DNA of 59,095 bases from Aliarcobacter vitoriensis (lineage in GTDB: Bacteria; Campylobacterota; Campylobacteria; Campylobacterales; Arcobacteraceae), in assembly GCF_003316695.1 (NCBI RefSeq), contig NZ_PDKB01000016.1:1-59095 (forward strand), given 5' to 3'. Of this stretch, positions 24,525 to 33,424 are shown piece by piece. Under the pieces are notes generated by a model. That model was not told the origin of the DNA. It saw only the letters and a list, made by a program, of their open reading frames with translations, and did no database searches. Position numbers and translations under genes: made by a program. Positions within the stretch are counted from its first letter, which is position 1, and every line of letters starts with the position of its first letter.

Positions 24525-24838
24525 AACAAAGGCTTGAAGTAAGAGCAAAAGCAGGAGTTAGTAATCCTGCTGAAGTAACAAATGATGCTTTAGATTTGGC
24601 TTTAAAAGAGGCTTTTGAAATAGTTGGTAAAAAGCAAGTAAGTGATACTACAAAACTTGATATTGCTTTTTTTAGGTTGATGATAATGATTAAAAAGAGT
24701 GGTGCTAGTGAAGATGATATGGAACTATATAAAGCAGCTTTACAAATTGTAAAAAATGCAAATAGTTTAGAATCAACTGGAGAAGAAATACCAGCAAATT
24801 TTGTAAAAGTAAAACAAAGGGGTAACTCATGGCAATAG
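24515..24838 (+). CDS. Putative head-tail connector (Mu gp36-position)
   Basis: 107 residues, helical (DALDLALKEAFEIVGK; DTTKLDIAFFRLMIMIKK), in the place of DUF1320/gp36-type head completion proteins right after the capsid gene. No clear family match by eye. It overlaps both neighbours (10 nt each), so it is a structural-operon member. Confidence 0.55.
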   Translation: MELKQRLEVRAKAGVSNPAEVTNDALDLALKEAFEIVGKKQVSDTTKLDIAFFRLMIMIKKSGASEDDMELYKAALQIVKNANSLESTGEEIPANFVKVKQRGNSWQ

Positions 24839-25170
24839 ATAAAGCAAAAGCAAAAGTTAAAAAGATTCTTTCTCTAGATTTGATTGATGCAGTAGGAATA
24901 ATAAATACTCAAGGTAATTATATATATTTAGTAGGTACAAGAAGAGAAGATACTTTAAACACAAAATATACTTTTGCAATATCTATTATGGGGCATAGTT
25001 TAGTTGGAAGTAGTGAGTCAAGTGAGCAGTTATTAGAACAAGCTTTAAAAGAGATATATGACTATGAGGTTGGAACTGCAAAAGATTTAGAAGTGAGCTC
25101 AAAGCTTGTTGAGTTTGAAGAGTTACTAGGATATGTAGTAACTTTATCATTAATAGAGACAACAAAGTAG
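24829..25170 (+). CDS. Putative tail terminator (Mu gp37-position)
   Basis: 113 residues, alpha/beta: an N-terminal helix, a central beta part (VGTRREDTLNTKYTFAISIMG) and a late helix, in the position and size range of DUF1834/gp37-type tail terminators. Assignment rests on gene order. Confidence 0.5.
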   Translation: MAIDKAKAKVKKILSLDLIDAVGIINTQGNYIYLVGTRREDTLNTKYTFAISIMGHSLVGSSESSEQLLEQALKEIYDYEVGTAKDLEVSSKLVEFEELLGYVVTLSLIETTK

Positions 25171-25179
25171 GGTAATGTT

Positions 25180-25506
25180 ATGAACCTTTTAAGAGGAATA
25201 GATTTTAAAACTATTTTATTTATTGTTTTAGGTTGTGTTACAGCTTTTGTTTATTTATCTAAAAATAATCAAATTGATTCATTAAAAGATAAAACAATAA
25301 CTACTCAAGAAGATTTAATTAAAAATCAAAGAGACCTTAGGACTTGCGAAAATAAGCTACAAGAACAAAATAGACAAATTGAAGATATGAGGGTTGAAGT
25401 TACTTATAAAGAGCCTGAAACAATAGAAAAAATAAATAATATTTATCTAAAAGATAAAACTTGTGAAGCTGAATTAAAAGCTTATAAGGAGTTATTCAAT
25501 GACTAA
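25180..25506 (+). CDS. Inner-membrane spanin subunit (Rz-like)
   Basis: 108 residues. An N-terminal membrane helix (about 10-28, TILFIVLGCVTAFVYLS) is followed by a long periplasmic coiled coil (30-75) with one cysteine (CENK) and another near the C-terminus (KTCEAEL). The type-II topology and the overlap with a small lipoprotein gene are the classic Rz/Rz1 signature. It joins the outer-membrane partner to fuse membranes at the last lysis step. Confidence 0.8.
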   Translation: MNLLRGIDFKTILFIVLGCVTAFVYLSKNNQIDSLKDKTITTQEDLIKNQRDLRTCENKLQEQNRQIEDMRVEVTYKEPETIEKINNIYLKDKTCEAELKAYKELFND

Positions 25507-25738
25507 ATTAGTTTTAATATCTTTCTTTTTTGTTTTGGTTTTTAGTGGTTGTTCTACAAAAGTTCAAACAGAATATATCTATAAGGATGTTTATATTCCT
25601 GTTAAATGTAATGCAACAATTCCTATAAAACCTAAGAATGATGGAAGCTTTGAATCTAATAAGAAAAAGATGATCTATTTTTTAAGAGTTGAAAGTTTAT
25701 TAAAAGAGTGTGTAGGAGCAGAAGATGAGAACAACTAG
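25499..25738 (+). CDS. Outer-membrane spanin lipoprotein (Rz1-like)
   Basis: 79 residues. The signal peptide ends in a lipobox LVFSGC with Cys18 to be lipidated. The mature part has an IPVKCNATIPIKPK segment, proline-bearing as in Rz1 proteins. It overlaps the Rz-like gene by 8 nt in another frame. Partner of the preceding protein in outer-membrane disruption. Confidence 0.8.
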   Translation: MTKLVLISFFFVLVFSGCSTKVQTEYIYKDVYIPVKCNATIPIKPKNDGSFESNKKKMIYFLRVESLLKECVGAEDENN

Positions 25739-25853
25739 TAAGAAACAAAAAACTAAAACAGAGTTTAAAGTTTATGATGAATTGCTTTGCGTGATAGTTC
25801 TTATTGTTTTTGGATTATTTGCTTATGAAATGTTACTAAAGGCTTCAGTATGA
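25725..25853 (+). CDS. Small membrane protein in the lysis cassette (42 aa)
   Basis: An ATG inside the end of the Rz1-like gene opens a 42-codon frame with a Lys-rich N-terminus and one membrane helix (ELLCVIVLIVFGLFAYEMLL). Its TGA overlaps the next ATG (ATGA at 25850-25853). Position beside the holin suggests a second holin, pinholin or antiholin; inference only. Confidence 0.55.
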   Translation: MRTTSKKQKTKTEFKVYDELLCVIVLIVFGLFAYEMLLKASV

Positions 25854-26164
25854 AGTTTGATGATTTCCTTTTTATGCTTTATTTAGCTGTTATTAGTTTT
25901 CTTGCAGGTGTTATTGGACTTATAAATAGGGCTGAACATAAATCCAAAGAGAGATTAAAAGATAGATTTCTTTTTTTGTGGTCTGGTGGAATTAGTTCTG
26001 TATTTATAGGTTTTGTAGCTTATGAAATATGTTTTTATTTTACAGAGAATCAAAGGTTTTGTGTTGCTGTGAGTGCTTTTTGTGCTTGGATTGGTACAAA
26101 ATTATTACTTGAAGCTCAAACTAGAGCTTTGGATTTTATTCAAAATTATAAAAAGAGGAGTTAA
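25850..26164 (+). CDS. Probable holin
   Basis: 104 residues with two or three membrane helices (about 5-22, 44-63, 70-90) and a charged C-terminus, the size and topology of phage holins (LydA/HP1-like group). It lies directly after the spanin pair. It would make membrane holes to release the endolysin encoded at 10883. No exact family is claimed. Confidence 0.65.
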   Translation: MKFDDFLFMLYLAVISFLAGVIGLINRAEHKSKERLKDRFLFLWSGGISSVFIGFVAYEICFYFTENQRFCVAVSAFCAWIGTKLLLEAQTRALDFIQNYKKRS

Positions 26165-26168
26165 ATAG

Positions 26169-26351
26169 ATGAAAGTAGAAGTATTAAAACCTTTAAATCA
26201 TAAAGGTAAAACAGTTGAGATTGGAAAAATTATAGAACTAGATGATGATACTGCTAAAAAACTTATTGTTGTAAAAGCAGTTAAAACAGTTGAAGAGGTA
26301 AAAGCACAAAAAAATGAAAATAAAAATCTAACAATAGGAGAGCAAAAATGA
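26169..26351 (+). CDS. Small phage structural-operon protein (60 aa)
   Basis: VLKPLNHKGKTVEIGKIIELDDDTAKKLIVVKAV matches the pattern of short phage proteins (DUF7210-like) of the form LKPVxxxGxxxxxGxxxELxxxxAxxLIxxGAV. It is basic with a Lys/Glu-rich tail. Role unknown; genes of this kind sit between head completion and tail tube genes. It overlaps the tail tube start by 4 nt. Confidence 0.55.
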   Translation: MKVEVLKPLNHKGKTVEIGKIIELDDDTAKKLIVVKAVKTVEEVKAQKNENKNLTIGEQK

Positions 26352-26905
26352 TTACTGAAGGACAAAGATATATCGGTGGTGGGAAACTATTTTTTACAGA
26401 GAATAAAATAGGTGCAAGTGAAATTGAAATTGGTGAGATTCAAGAAGCTTCTTTAAATGTTGGTGTAGAAACTGCTGAAGCTTTTAGTAAAGATAATACT
26501 ATGAAAAAATTAGTTGAAAAAGTGCCTACAAATATAACTGGAAGCTTGAAGTTTACAACTCAAAAAATAAACTTAAATAATATGGCTATGGCAATGCTTG
26601 GAACATTAACAGATGAAGAGTTTGATATAGGTGAAGTTTTACCTGATGGAACAACTGCAACAACTTTAACAACTGTTCCTGTAATAAAAATAGGTGAGAA
26701 ACCTATTATTGAAGGTCAGTTTAGATTTGTTGGCGATGAAGATGGTGCATTTAAACCAGTTTTAGTTGTGTTTAATGCAGCAGTTACTCCAAGTGGTGAG
26801 TTGCCTTATATTACAGATAATTTCGCAACTTTAAGTTTTGAAGGTGCTGTTTTAAAAACAGATAATGGATATGCAAAAGAGTATAGAATGAAAGTAGGAG
26901 CATAG
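26348..26905 (+). CDS. Major tail tube protein
   Basis: 185 residues, mostly beta, with the typical opening (GGGKLFFTENKIGASEIEIGEIQEASLNV-type) and repeated VPTNITGSLKFTTQKINL-like strands of siphovirus tail tube proteins. It polymerises into hexameric rings around the tape measure. No sheath gene is nearby, which marks the tail as non-contractile, unlike Mu. Confidence 0.78.
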   Translation: MITEGQRYIGGGKLFFTENKIGASEIEIGEIQEASLNVGVETAEAFSKDNTMKKLVEKVPTNITGSLKFTTQKINLNNMAMAMLGTLTDEEFDIGEVLPDGTTATTLTTVPVIKIGEKPIIEGQFRFVGDEDGAFKPVLVVFNAAVTPSGELPYITDNFATLSFEGAVLKTDNGYAKEYRMKVGA

Positions 26906-26906
26906 T

Positions 26907-27404
26907 ATGAATAATAAATTAAATCCTTTAAAAACAAAACATGATCTAACACTTGTAATAGATGATGTATCTTATAAGTTTACTTATAAACCTGTGAATA
27001 TACAAACTCAAAGTGAACTTGATGACTTTAAAAATAAGAACTCTTTAGAATATGAAAAAATTGATGAAAAAAGAGCTGAACTAAAAGACCTTAAAGAGAT
27101 GAAAGCTCTCAATGAAGAGATTGTTAAAGATGTAAATTTAATAGATAAAGCAAAAATCTTCTTTGAACAAAAAGAGTTGCTTAAAAAAATATCTGCTTTG
27201 GAAAAAGAGTTAAAAGAACTTGAAAAAGATATAAAAAATATTGATGATGTAGTTGAAGAGTATTATCAAAAGCAGTTCGAACTGTGTGTTATTGGTGATG
27301 GAAAAGTTGCTTTACAAAACGCTATTGAAGATGCAGGAATATCTTATGCAGTTATAAATGTGTATCTTCAAGAAGCTTTAAAAGAGGCTGTTGAAAAAAA
27401 GTAG
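26907..27404 (+). CDS. Tail assembly chaperone, short form (gpG-type)
   Basis: 165 residues. A beta-rich N-terminal part (TLVIDDVSYKFTYKPVN) is followed by a long helical Lys/Glu-rich region. It lies between tail tube and tape measure genes, where siphoviruses encode the G/GT chaperones. The frame ends with GAA AAA AAG TAG, a slippery heptamer A-AAA-AAG (27395-27401) directly before the stop. The short form coats the tape measure during tail assembly. Confidence 0.8.
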   Translation: MNNKLNPLKTKHDLTLVIDDVSYKFTYKPVNIQTQSELDDFKNKNSLEYEKIDEKRAELKDLKEMKALNEEIVKDVNLIDKAKIFFEQKELLKKISALEKELKELEKDIKNIDDVVEEYYQKQFELCVIGDGKVALQNAIEDAGISYAVINVYLQEALKEAVEKK

Positions 27405-27640
27405 ATAGTTTAGTTAGATATCTAAAAGTACAAGGTAAAGATAATGGTATCTTTGCCTATAAACTAAAAAGTGATTTTGAAATAATACTTTTTAATATTT
27501 ATAGTTTAGCAATAAAATCAAATGGTTTTGGTGCAGAAATAGACTATTTGATAGTTAAAGATTATTGTAATAAAGAAGGATATGAAGCTTTGGAAGTTTT
27601 TCAGATATTAAAAAATGTAAAAAGTAGAGTTATTAGTTAA
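26907..27640 (+). CDS. Tail assembly chaperone, frameshifted long form (gpGT-type)
   Basis: A -1 shift on A-AAA-AAG (27395-27401) changes the frame to GTA GAT AGT..., which stays open for 79 further codons to a TAA at 27638-27640, 10 nt before the tape measure ATG. The extension (for example GIFAYKLKSDFEIILFNIYSL) is a helical T-domain like those that bind tail tube and tape measure. A Shine-Dalgarno-like AAGAGG (27381-27386) lies 9 nt upstream of the slip site, the known stimulatory arrangement. No ATG/GTG/TTG plus ribosome site explains the extension as its own gene. Confidence 0.85.
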
Positions 27641-27650
27641 GAGAGAAAAT

Positions 27651-30600
27651 ATGGGAAAAGATGTAAGAGTAAAAATTAAAATAGACTCAGATAGTACGAA
27701 ACTAGATGAGTTAAACAGTAAAATTAATAATACCAAAGAGCATTTTAATAATACAAACTCTGCAGTAACTACTTTTCTACAAAGAATAAACTTTGGTGTA
27801 AAAGCCATAGGAGGTTTTTATTTATTAGGTAATGTTTTAGGAAGTATTAAAAATGTAGGATTTGAAGCAAATAGACAGCTTCAAAATATTGAAAATTCCT
27901 TAACAACTTTAAAGGCTGTTAGTTCTTCTAATGTAGATACTTTGGGAAAACAACTAACAGTACAAGAAAAATATAATTTAGCTCAAGTTGAATCAAAAGA
28001 GATACTAGAAAAGTTAATTAAGATTAATAAAGAGGTTCCACATAGTGTAGAGCAAACATCAAGAATTTATGATGCAATATTTATAAGTATGTCAAAAGCT
28101 GGAGCTTCAAGTGAAGACTTAATAGAAATTACTAAAAAGTTATCTATTGCAACAGGTAATAGAATGAGTATAGATGAATTACTTAGTGCAATTGATAATT
28201 TAGCTGATGGAACGGTTGTTGCTAGTTCTAGTATGGGTAGATTCTTAAAAAGTATAGGCTTAGGAAATGATGAAATTAAAAGAAGTACAAATGTGGTACA
28301 ACTCTTTAAAGATAAACTATCAGGTTTCCAGTCATTAGATAGCTTTGATGGACGAGTTTCTAGACTTAAAGAAAACTTTTCTAATTTATCAACAACCTTA
28401 ATAAAGACATCTTTTGATAAATTTTCATCAAGTTTAATACCTCTTTCTTCATTATTAGATTCATTAAATGAAAAGCTTGTGAAATTTGATAATAAAATTA
28501 ATAAAGTACAAGACATACATAAGCAAAATAGTATTTCTGTTTTAAAAGATCAATTAAAAGACTTAGATAAAAGAATAGAAGAGTCAAAATTATCTCAAAA
28601 TAGATGGTATAACGACTCAAGCAATATACAAGCAGAAATAAATAAACTAAATCTTCTTAAAAAAACTACAGAAAAAAAGATAAAATCTTTAGAAGATGAT
28701 AATAATGCGAAGTTAAAATTTGATTTTTCTGATCAAATAAAACAAGGTGAAAAGCTAATAAATGAAGTATTAAATCCTACAAGTGCAAAAATAGAAGAAA
28801 TAAACGCTAAGTATAAAAAATATTTTGATTTATATAAAAAAGAGGGTAAAGATACTACACAACTTCAACTTGCATTAAATAAAGAGATAGCTGATGTTCA
28901 TGATAAAGATATATTAAAAAATAAAAAGAATATAAAATCTTTAGAAGATTTACGAAAAGCCTATACTGATATTGCAAAAATAGGAATGAGTGATTATGAA
29001 AAAGCATTAATTGGTATTTCTGAACAGTCAAAATCTTGGCTTGAAACTGGAGTAAGTATAAATGATACTTTAGCAGCACAAATTAAATTAATAGATGAAC
29101 TAAATACAAAGAAAGTTATTGATGATTCAAAAGAAGATTTAAGCTATCAAGAAAGATTGCTTCAATTAAAAACAGATTCTTATGAAAAAGAACTGGAGTT
29201 AGCAAATATATCTTATAGTCAAAAAGCTTTAGATATTCAAGGTTCAAATAAACCTATTGAAGATAAACAAAAGCTTCTTGAACTTGAAACACAAATCTAT
29301 AAAAAAACAGTTGAACGATTAGGAGTTGAAAACCAAATAAATATCTTAGATGAAACTTCAAACTCTTATCAAGATATGCTAGAGTCTCAAATCTCTTTAA
29401 TAGATGCAACAAATGATTGGAATAGTAATCTTACAGGCACAGCTGCAAGTTTAAATAATATTGCAAGTGCAACAGCTAATTTGTCTAAACTAAATCTTAC
29501 AAATTTAAAAGCAGAAAATAAATTAAATAATGAGTATGAAAAAAATAAATTAAAATATGCAAGTGATAGTAAAAAGCTAAAAGAACTTGATATTAAATAC
29601 ACAAAAGATAAAGCCTCTTTAGATTCAAAAAATATAAGTGCAACACTACTTGGATATTCAAATATAGCTGGTGCTTTGAGTTCTATGTATGATGAAGGAA
29701 GTAAAGAAGCCGCTGCTTTTCAAATAGCTCAAAGTTCACTAGCTTTAGTTGAAGGAACAAGAGCTGTTCTAACAGCAGGAACTGGTGATCCATATACTGC
29801 AATTCCTAGAATGATTGCTATGGGTGCAATGGTTCAATCTTTACTTGGAAGTATTGGTGTAGCTTTTGGGATGAATAAAGAGAGCCAAAGTTGGGATAGT
29901 TTTTCTAAAATGGGAGCAAATACAGGTGTTGGTTCTGTTTTAGGAGATAGTAGTGCAAAAAGTGAAAGTATAAGTAACTCTTTAGCTATTTTAGAAGATT
30001 TTGCAAAACCACAATTCCAAGTTTTACAAGATATGAATAAAGCAGTTCAAAGTATTGAAAGTAAAATTGCTGGTATTACAAAGATTTTAATAAATAATGC
30101 TGGATTTGCTCTAGGTCATGGATTTGAAGGATTTGAAACAGATTATAAAAATAGTGTAAAAATTAGTAATACTTTGTCAACTGCAATTATAAGTGGTGGA
30201 GCTGGATTAATACTATCAAAATTAAAAATCCCAGTTGTTAGTGATATTGTTGGTTTTTTAGGTAGTGGAATAAATAAAGTTTTAGGTGGAGTTTTTGGAA
30301 AAACTTCTGTTAAACAAACACTGCATGATTCAGGAATTACTTTTAATGATATTAGTTTAGTTCAAGCTTTAAAAGATTTAGATGGAGATGCTTATCAAAC
30401 TATAAAAACTGTTAAGAAAAAAAAGAGTTGGTTTGGAAGTTCAACATCAACATCGTATAAATCATATTTTCAAGATTTAGATAAAGAGACAAATAGACAA
30501 TTTACTTTAGTTCTAAATAATCTGTATGATACAGTATTGAATGCAGGTGTTGCATTGGATAGTTTAGAAAAAGATACTCAAAAAAATCTCTCAAAATTTG

Positions 30601-32525
30601 TAGTGAGTATTGGAAAAATATCTTTAAAAGATAAAAGTTCTGCTCAAATTCAAGAGATATTAGGAAATATTTTTAGTAAATTAGGTGATGATTTAGCTAA
30701 GAGTGCTTTTCCACTTCTTGAAGAGTTTCAAGCTGTTGGAGAGGGTATGTTTGAAACTCTAACAAGAGTTGCAACTGGTATGGAAGAGGCTGGATTTTAT
30801 ATAAAAAGATTAGGACAAGGATTTGAAGATATAAAATATACAGAGATTTTAAATAAACAAGGTAAAGTTGGATTTGAAGCACTCTATCAAAGTATAGAAA
30901 AGTTTGAAGAAAAAACTTATGGTGCTAATAGTGGATTGTTACAAATTATAGATAGTCTTAACTCTACAGCTGAAGAGTTATATGGAGTTTATATAATTTT
31001 AGATGAATTAAGAGATAGAATTAAGTTCTTAGGACATGATACTTATGGTTTAACAAGAGCTATGATAAGTGGTGCTGGAAGTATAAATGCTTTACAAGAT
31101 GGATTCAAAGATTTCTTTGATAATTTTTTAAATGATGATGAACAACTTACTTTTAATACAAAACAACTAATAGATAATTTTAACTCTTTAAATATTGCAT
31201 TACCAACTTCAAAATCTAACTTTAGAAGCTTAATAGATAGTATAGACTTAACAAATGAATCTGGACAAGAGCTGTATGGAAGATTGATAACTTTAAGTGG
31301 AGCTTTTGCAACTGTTAGTGATAAAACAACTTCTAGTTTGGAAGAACTTATAAAAGAGATAGATGAACTAAATAATAGTAGTTTTAATAGCTTTGTATTA
31401 AGTTTAGAAAAAGTAGGAGATAGTCTAAAATCTTTAAAAGATATTGCATTTGGATTTATAAATAGTTTTAATACTTCAAACTCTGATTTAAAAACAAATA
31501 TCATAACTTATAATCAAAAAAGAGCAAGCTTTGAAGAGTATTTTAATGAGAATGGAAGTTTAAAAGATGGTGTTGAGTTTGATGCTGTAAAATCACTTTA
31601 TAGTGAAATATCTTCAATTGCAAAGAATATAGCTTCTAAAGATGATAATTTAACAAGTAGTTTAATATCTAAATTTGAAAAAGATATAGAACAGTTTGAT
31701 TTGGCAAATGATGTTGTAAAAGTAAAAATAGTTGATGGTTTAGGAGGTCTTTTGGATTTACAATCTTTACAACTTGCACAACTTCAATTAGCTTTTAAAG
31801 ATGGAACTATATCAAAAGATGAACTTGAAAAAATAGCAGGATTAGATGATGTAACTATAAAAAAGATATTGGAATTTGTAGAAAAAAGTAACTATTTTAA
31901 TATAGATAATAAACAAGAAGATATCTCAAATAAAAAAGAGCTAGAAAAACTTGATACACAATCTTTTATAAAAAATGATTATATAGGTAAACAAGAGCAA
32001 GTTGATATTATGAAACTTTTAGGAGTTTCATATAACACAGCAAAACCTTTAATCGAAAGCTTACAAGATTTAAACTCTATTGCTAGTAAAGATCTATTCT
32101 CTTATGTATCAAATTTAGTTGGTTTTAAAGGTGGTGAGTTTTACGATTTAACTATCTATGATCATATCAAAAAATTAAATCCATTCTTACAAAAAGATTT
32201 ATCAAATATTTTAGAACAAATAAGAAAAGAGGCTTTATTTAATAAAGATAAAAATGCAAAATCAAAAAAAACTTTAAACTCTTATTCTGTAGGAAGTACA
32301 AATATAGAGTATGACCAAATAGCACAAATACATAAAGGTGAAGCAATCATTCCTAGAAATTTTGCTGATGGATTAAGAGATGGGAATTTAAGCTTAGGAG
32401 ATAACTCAAAGGTTGTTAAGACAATAGAAAATCTTATCACTATTTGTATTCAAGGTTTTGAAGAGTTACGAAAAGTTAGAAAAGAGGTGCAAATAATAGA
32501 AGCTAAAATAGGAGGTAATATTTAA
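27651..32525 (+). CDS. Tape measure protein
   Basis: 1624 residues, the longest gene of the phage. It is largely helical with coiled coils (about 270-330, 480-560), an N-terminal domain with ASSEDLIEITKKLSIATGN typical of tape measure proteins, hydrophobic Gly/Ala-rich segments around 650-720 and 840-870, and an end motif SVGSTNIEYDQIAQIHKGEAIIPRNFADGL found at the C-terminus of many phage tape measures. It sets tail length (about 240 nm by the usual 0.15 nm per residue rule) and is ejected with DNA. No lytic transglycosylase motif is seen. Confidence 0.92.
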   Translation: MGKDVRVKIKIDSDSTKLDELNSKINNTKEHFNNTNSAVTTFLQRINFGVKAIGGFYLLGNVLGSIKNVGFEANRQLQNIENSLTTLKAVSSSNVDTLGKQLTVQEKYNLAQVESKEILEKLIKINKEVPHSVEQTSRIYDAIFISMSKAGASSEDLIEITKKLSIATGNRMSIDELLSAIDNLADGTVVASSSMGRFLKSIGLGNDEIKRSTNVVQLFKDKLSGFQSLDSFDGRVSRLKENFSNLSTTLIKTSFDKFSSSLIPLSSLLDSLNEKLVKFDNKINKVQDIHKQNSISVLKDQLKDLDKRIEESKLSQNRWYNDSSNIQAEINKLNLLKKTTEKKIKSLEDDNNAKLKFDFSDQIKQGEKLINEVLNPTSAKIEEINAKYKKYFDLYKKEGKDTTQLQLALNKEIADVHDKDILKNKKNIKSLEDLRKAYTDIAKIGMSDYEKALIGISEQSKSWLETGVSINDTLAAQIKLIDELNTKKVIDDSKEDLSYQERLLQLKTDSYEKELELANISYSQKALDIQGSNKPIEDKQKLLELETQIYKKTVERLGVENQINILDETSNSYQDMLESQISLIDATNDWNSNLTGTAASLNNIASATANLSKLNLTNLKAENKLNNEYEKNKLKYASDSKKLKELDIKYTKDKASLDSKNISATLLGYSNIAGALSSMYDEGSKEAAAFQIAQSSLALVEGTRAVLTAGTGDPYTAIPRMIAMGAMVQSLLGSIGVAFGMNKESQSWDSFSKMGANTGVGSVLGDSSAKSESISNSLAILEDFAKPQFQVLQDMNKAVQSIESKIAGITKILINNAGFALGHGFEGFETDYKNSVKISNTLSTAIISGGAGLILSKLKIPVVSDIVGFLGSGINKVLGGVFGKTSVKQTLHDSGITFNDISLVQALKDLDGDAYQTIKTVKKKKSWFGSSTSTSYKSYFQDLDKETNRQFTLVLNNLYDTVLNAGVALDSLEKDTQKNLSKFVVSIGKISLKDKSSAQIQEILGNIFSKLGDDLAKSAFPLLEEFQAVGEGMFETLTRVATGMEEAGFYIKRLGQGFEDIKYTEILNKQGKVGFEALYQSIEKFEEKTYGANSGLLQIIDSLNSTAEELYGVYIILDELRDRIKFLGHDTYGLTRAMISGAGSINALQDGFKDFFDNFLNDDEQLTFNTKQLIDNFNSLNIALPTSKSNFRSLIDSIDLTNESGQELYGRLITLSGAFATVSDKTTSSLEELIKEIDELNNSSFNSFVLSLEKVGDSLKSLKDIAFGFINSFNTSNSDLKTNIITYNQKRASFEEYFNENGSLKDGVEFDAVKSLYSEISSIAKNIASKDDNLTSSLISKFEKDIEQFDLANDVVKVKIVDGLGGLLDLQSLQLAQLQLAFKDGTISKDELEKIAGLDDVTIKKILEFVEKSNYFNIDNKQEDISNKKELEKLDTQSFIKNDYIGKQEQVDIMKLLGVSYNTAKPLIESLQDLNSIASKDLFSYVSNLVGFKGGEFYDLTIYDHIKKLNPFLQKDLSNILEQIRKEALFNKDKNAKSKKTLNSYSVGSTNIEYDQIAQIHKGEAIIPRNFADGLRDGNLSLGDNSKVVKTIENLITICIQGFEELRKVRKEVQIIEAKIGGNI

Positions 32526-33424
32526 TGGTAATAGTTCCAAGAGATGAAGTTGTTATCTTAGATAGTAATATTCCTGAAGTTGAAGCTGGTATTCCTGTAT
32601 TTAGTTCAACAGCTAATTATTCTCTAAATCAAACTGTACAGTTTGGAGATTCTATATATGAGAGTTTAAAAGATAATAATAAAGGCGTTGTTCCAACTCA
32701 AGACAAAAATAATCTAAATTGGTTTTATAAAGGTAAAACAAATAAATATCGAATGTTTGATGAGTATATAGATAGTATATCTTCAAACCCAAATACAATA
32801 ACTTACTCTTTTAATGTCTCTGATATAGATACAGTTTGTTTTTTGAATCTTGAAGCTTTTTGGGTAAAAGTTGAACTTTATAATAGATATAACGACTTAA
32901 TTTTTTCACAAACAAAATCAACATATACAAGAAATGCTAGTAACTGGTACGAATGGACTGTTGCAAAAAGTGCTAGTGAAAAAGTTTTATTTTTTAAAAA
33001 TATTCCTTTTTCATTAAACTGTACTTTAAAAATAGAGATAAATAAACAAGGCAATATAGCAAAATGTGGTTTGTTAATGTTTGGTGGAAGTATAAATTTA
33101 GGAGCTACATTAACAGAACCAAAGCCTGTAAGCTCTATAAGAAATATTGCCTCAAAAGAGAGATTGCCAGATGGAACTATAAAGTTTACAAACTCAAGAG
33201 TTTATAAAAGGGTAGTTTTAAATGTAATCGTTGAAACACAAAGAATATCACAGGTTCAAAATATACTAGAAGAGTACACAGATAAACCTTTGCTTTTTAT
33301 AGGTGCTGAGAGAGAAGATAATAGTCTAAATGCTTTAACAGCATTTGGATTTTTTAGAGACTTTGATAAACCAATAGGTTTAGATTTTACACAATATCAA
33401 ATTGAAATAGAAGGGATAGTTTAA
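32525..33424 (+). CDS. Tail tip/baseplate protein with carbohydrate-binding-like module
   Basis: 299 residues right after the tape measure gene. VFSSTANYSLNQTVQFGDSIYESLKDNNKGVVPTQ followed by WFYKGKTNKYRMFDEY is a CBM5/12-like module joined to a beta-sandwich (about 70-190). The last part (VYKRVVLNVIVETQRISQVQ; PLLFIGAERED) is alpha/beta. Probably a distal-tail or hub component. Start and stop overlap neighbours (TTTAATGG). Confidence 0.65.
   Translation: MVIVPRDEVVILDSNIPEVEAGIPVFSSTANYSLNQTVQFGDSIYESLKDNNKGVVPTQDKNNLNWFYKGKTNKYRMFDEYIDSISSNPNTITYSFNVSDIDTVCFLNLEAFWVKVELYNRYNDLIFSQTKSTYTRNASNWYEWTVAKSASEKVLFFKNIPFSLNCTLKIEINKQGNIAKCGLLMFGGSINLGATLTEPKPVSSIRNIASKERLPDGTIKFTNSRVYKRVVLNVIVETQRISQVQNILEEYTDKPLLFIGAEREDNSLNALTAFGFFRDFDKPIGLDFTQYQIEIEGIV

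Noticed and set aside
28067-31504. Long minus-strand reading frames inside the tape measure gene (for example 28067-28516, 31043-31504)
   Set aside because: They mirror the strongly biased coding strand, have low-complexity Leu/Ser/Phe products and no ribosome sites.
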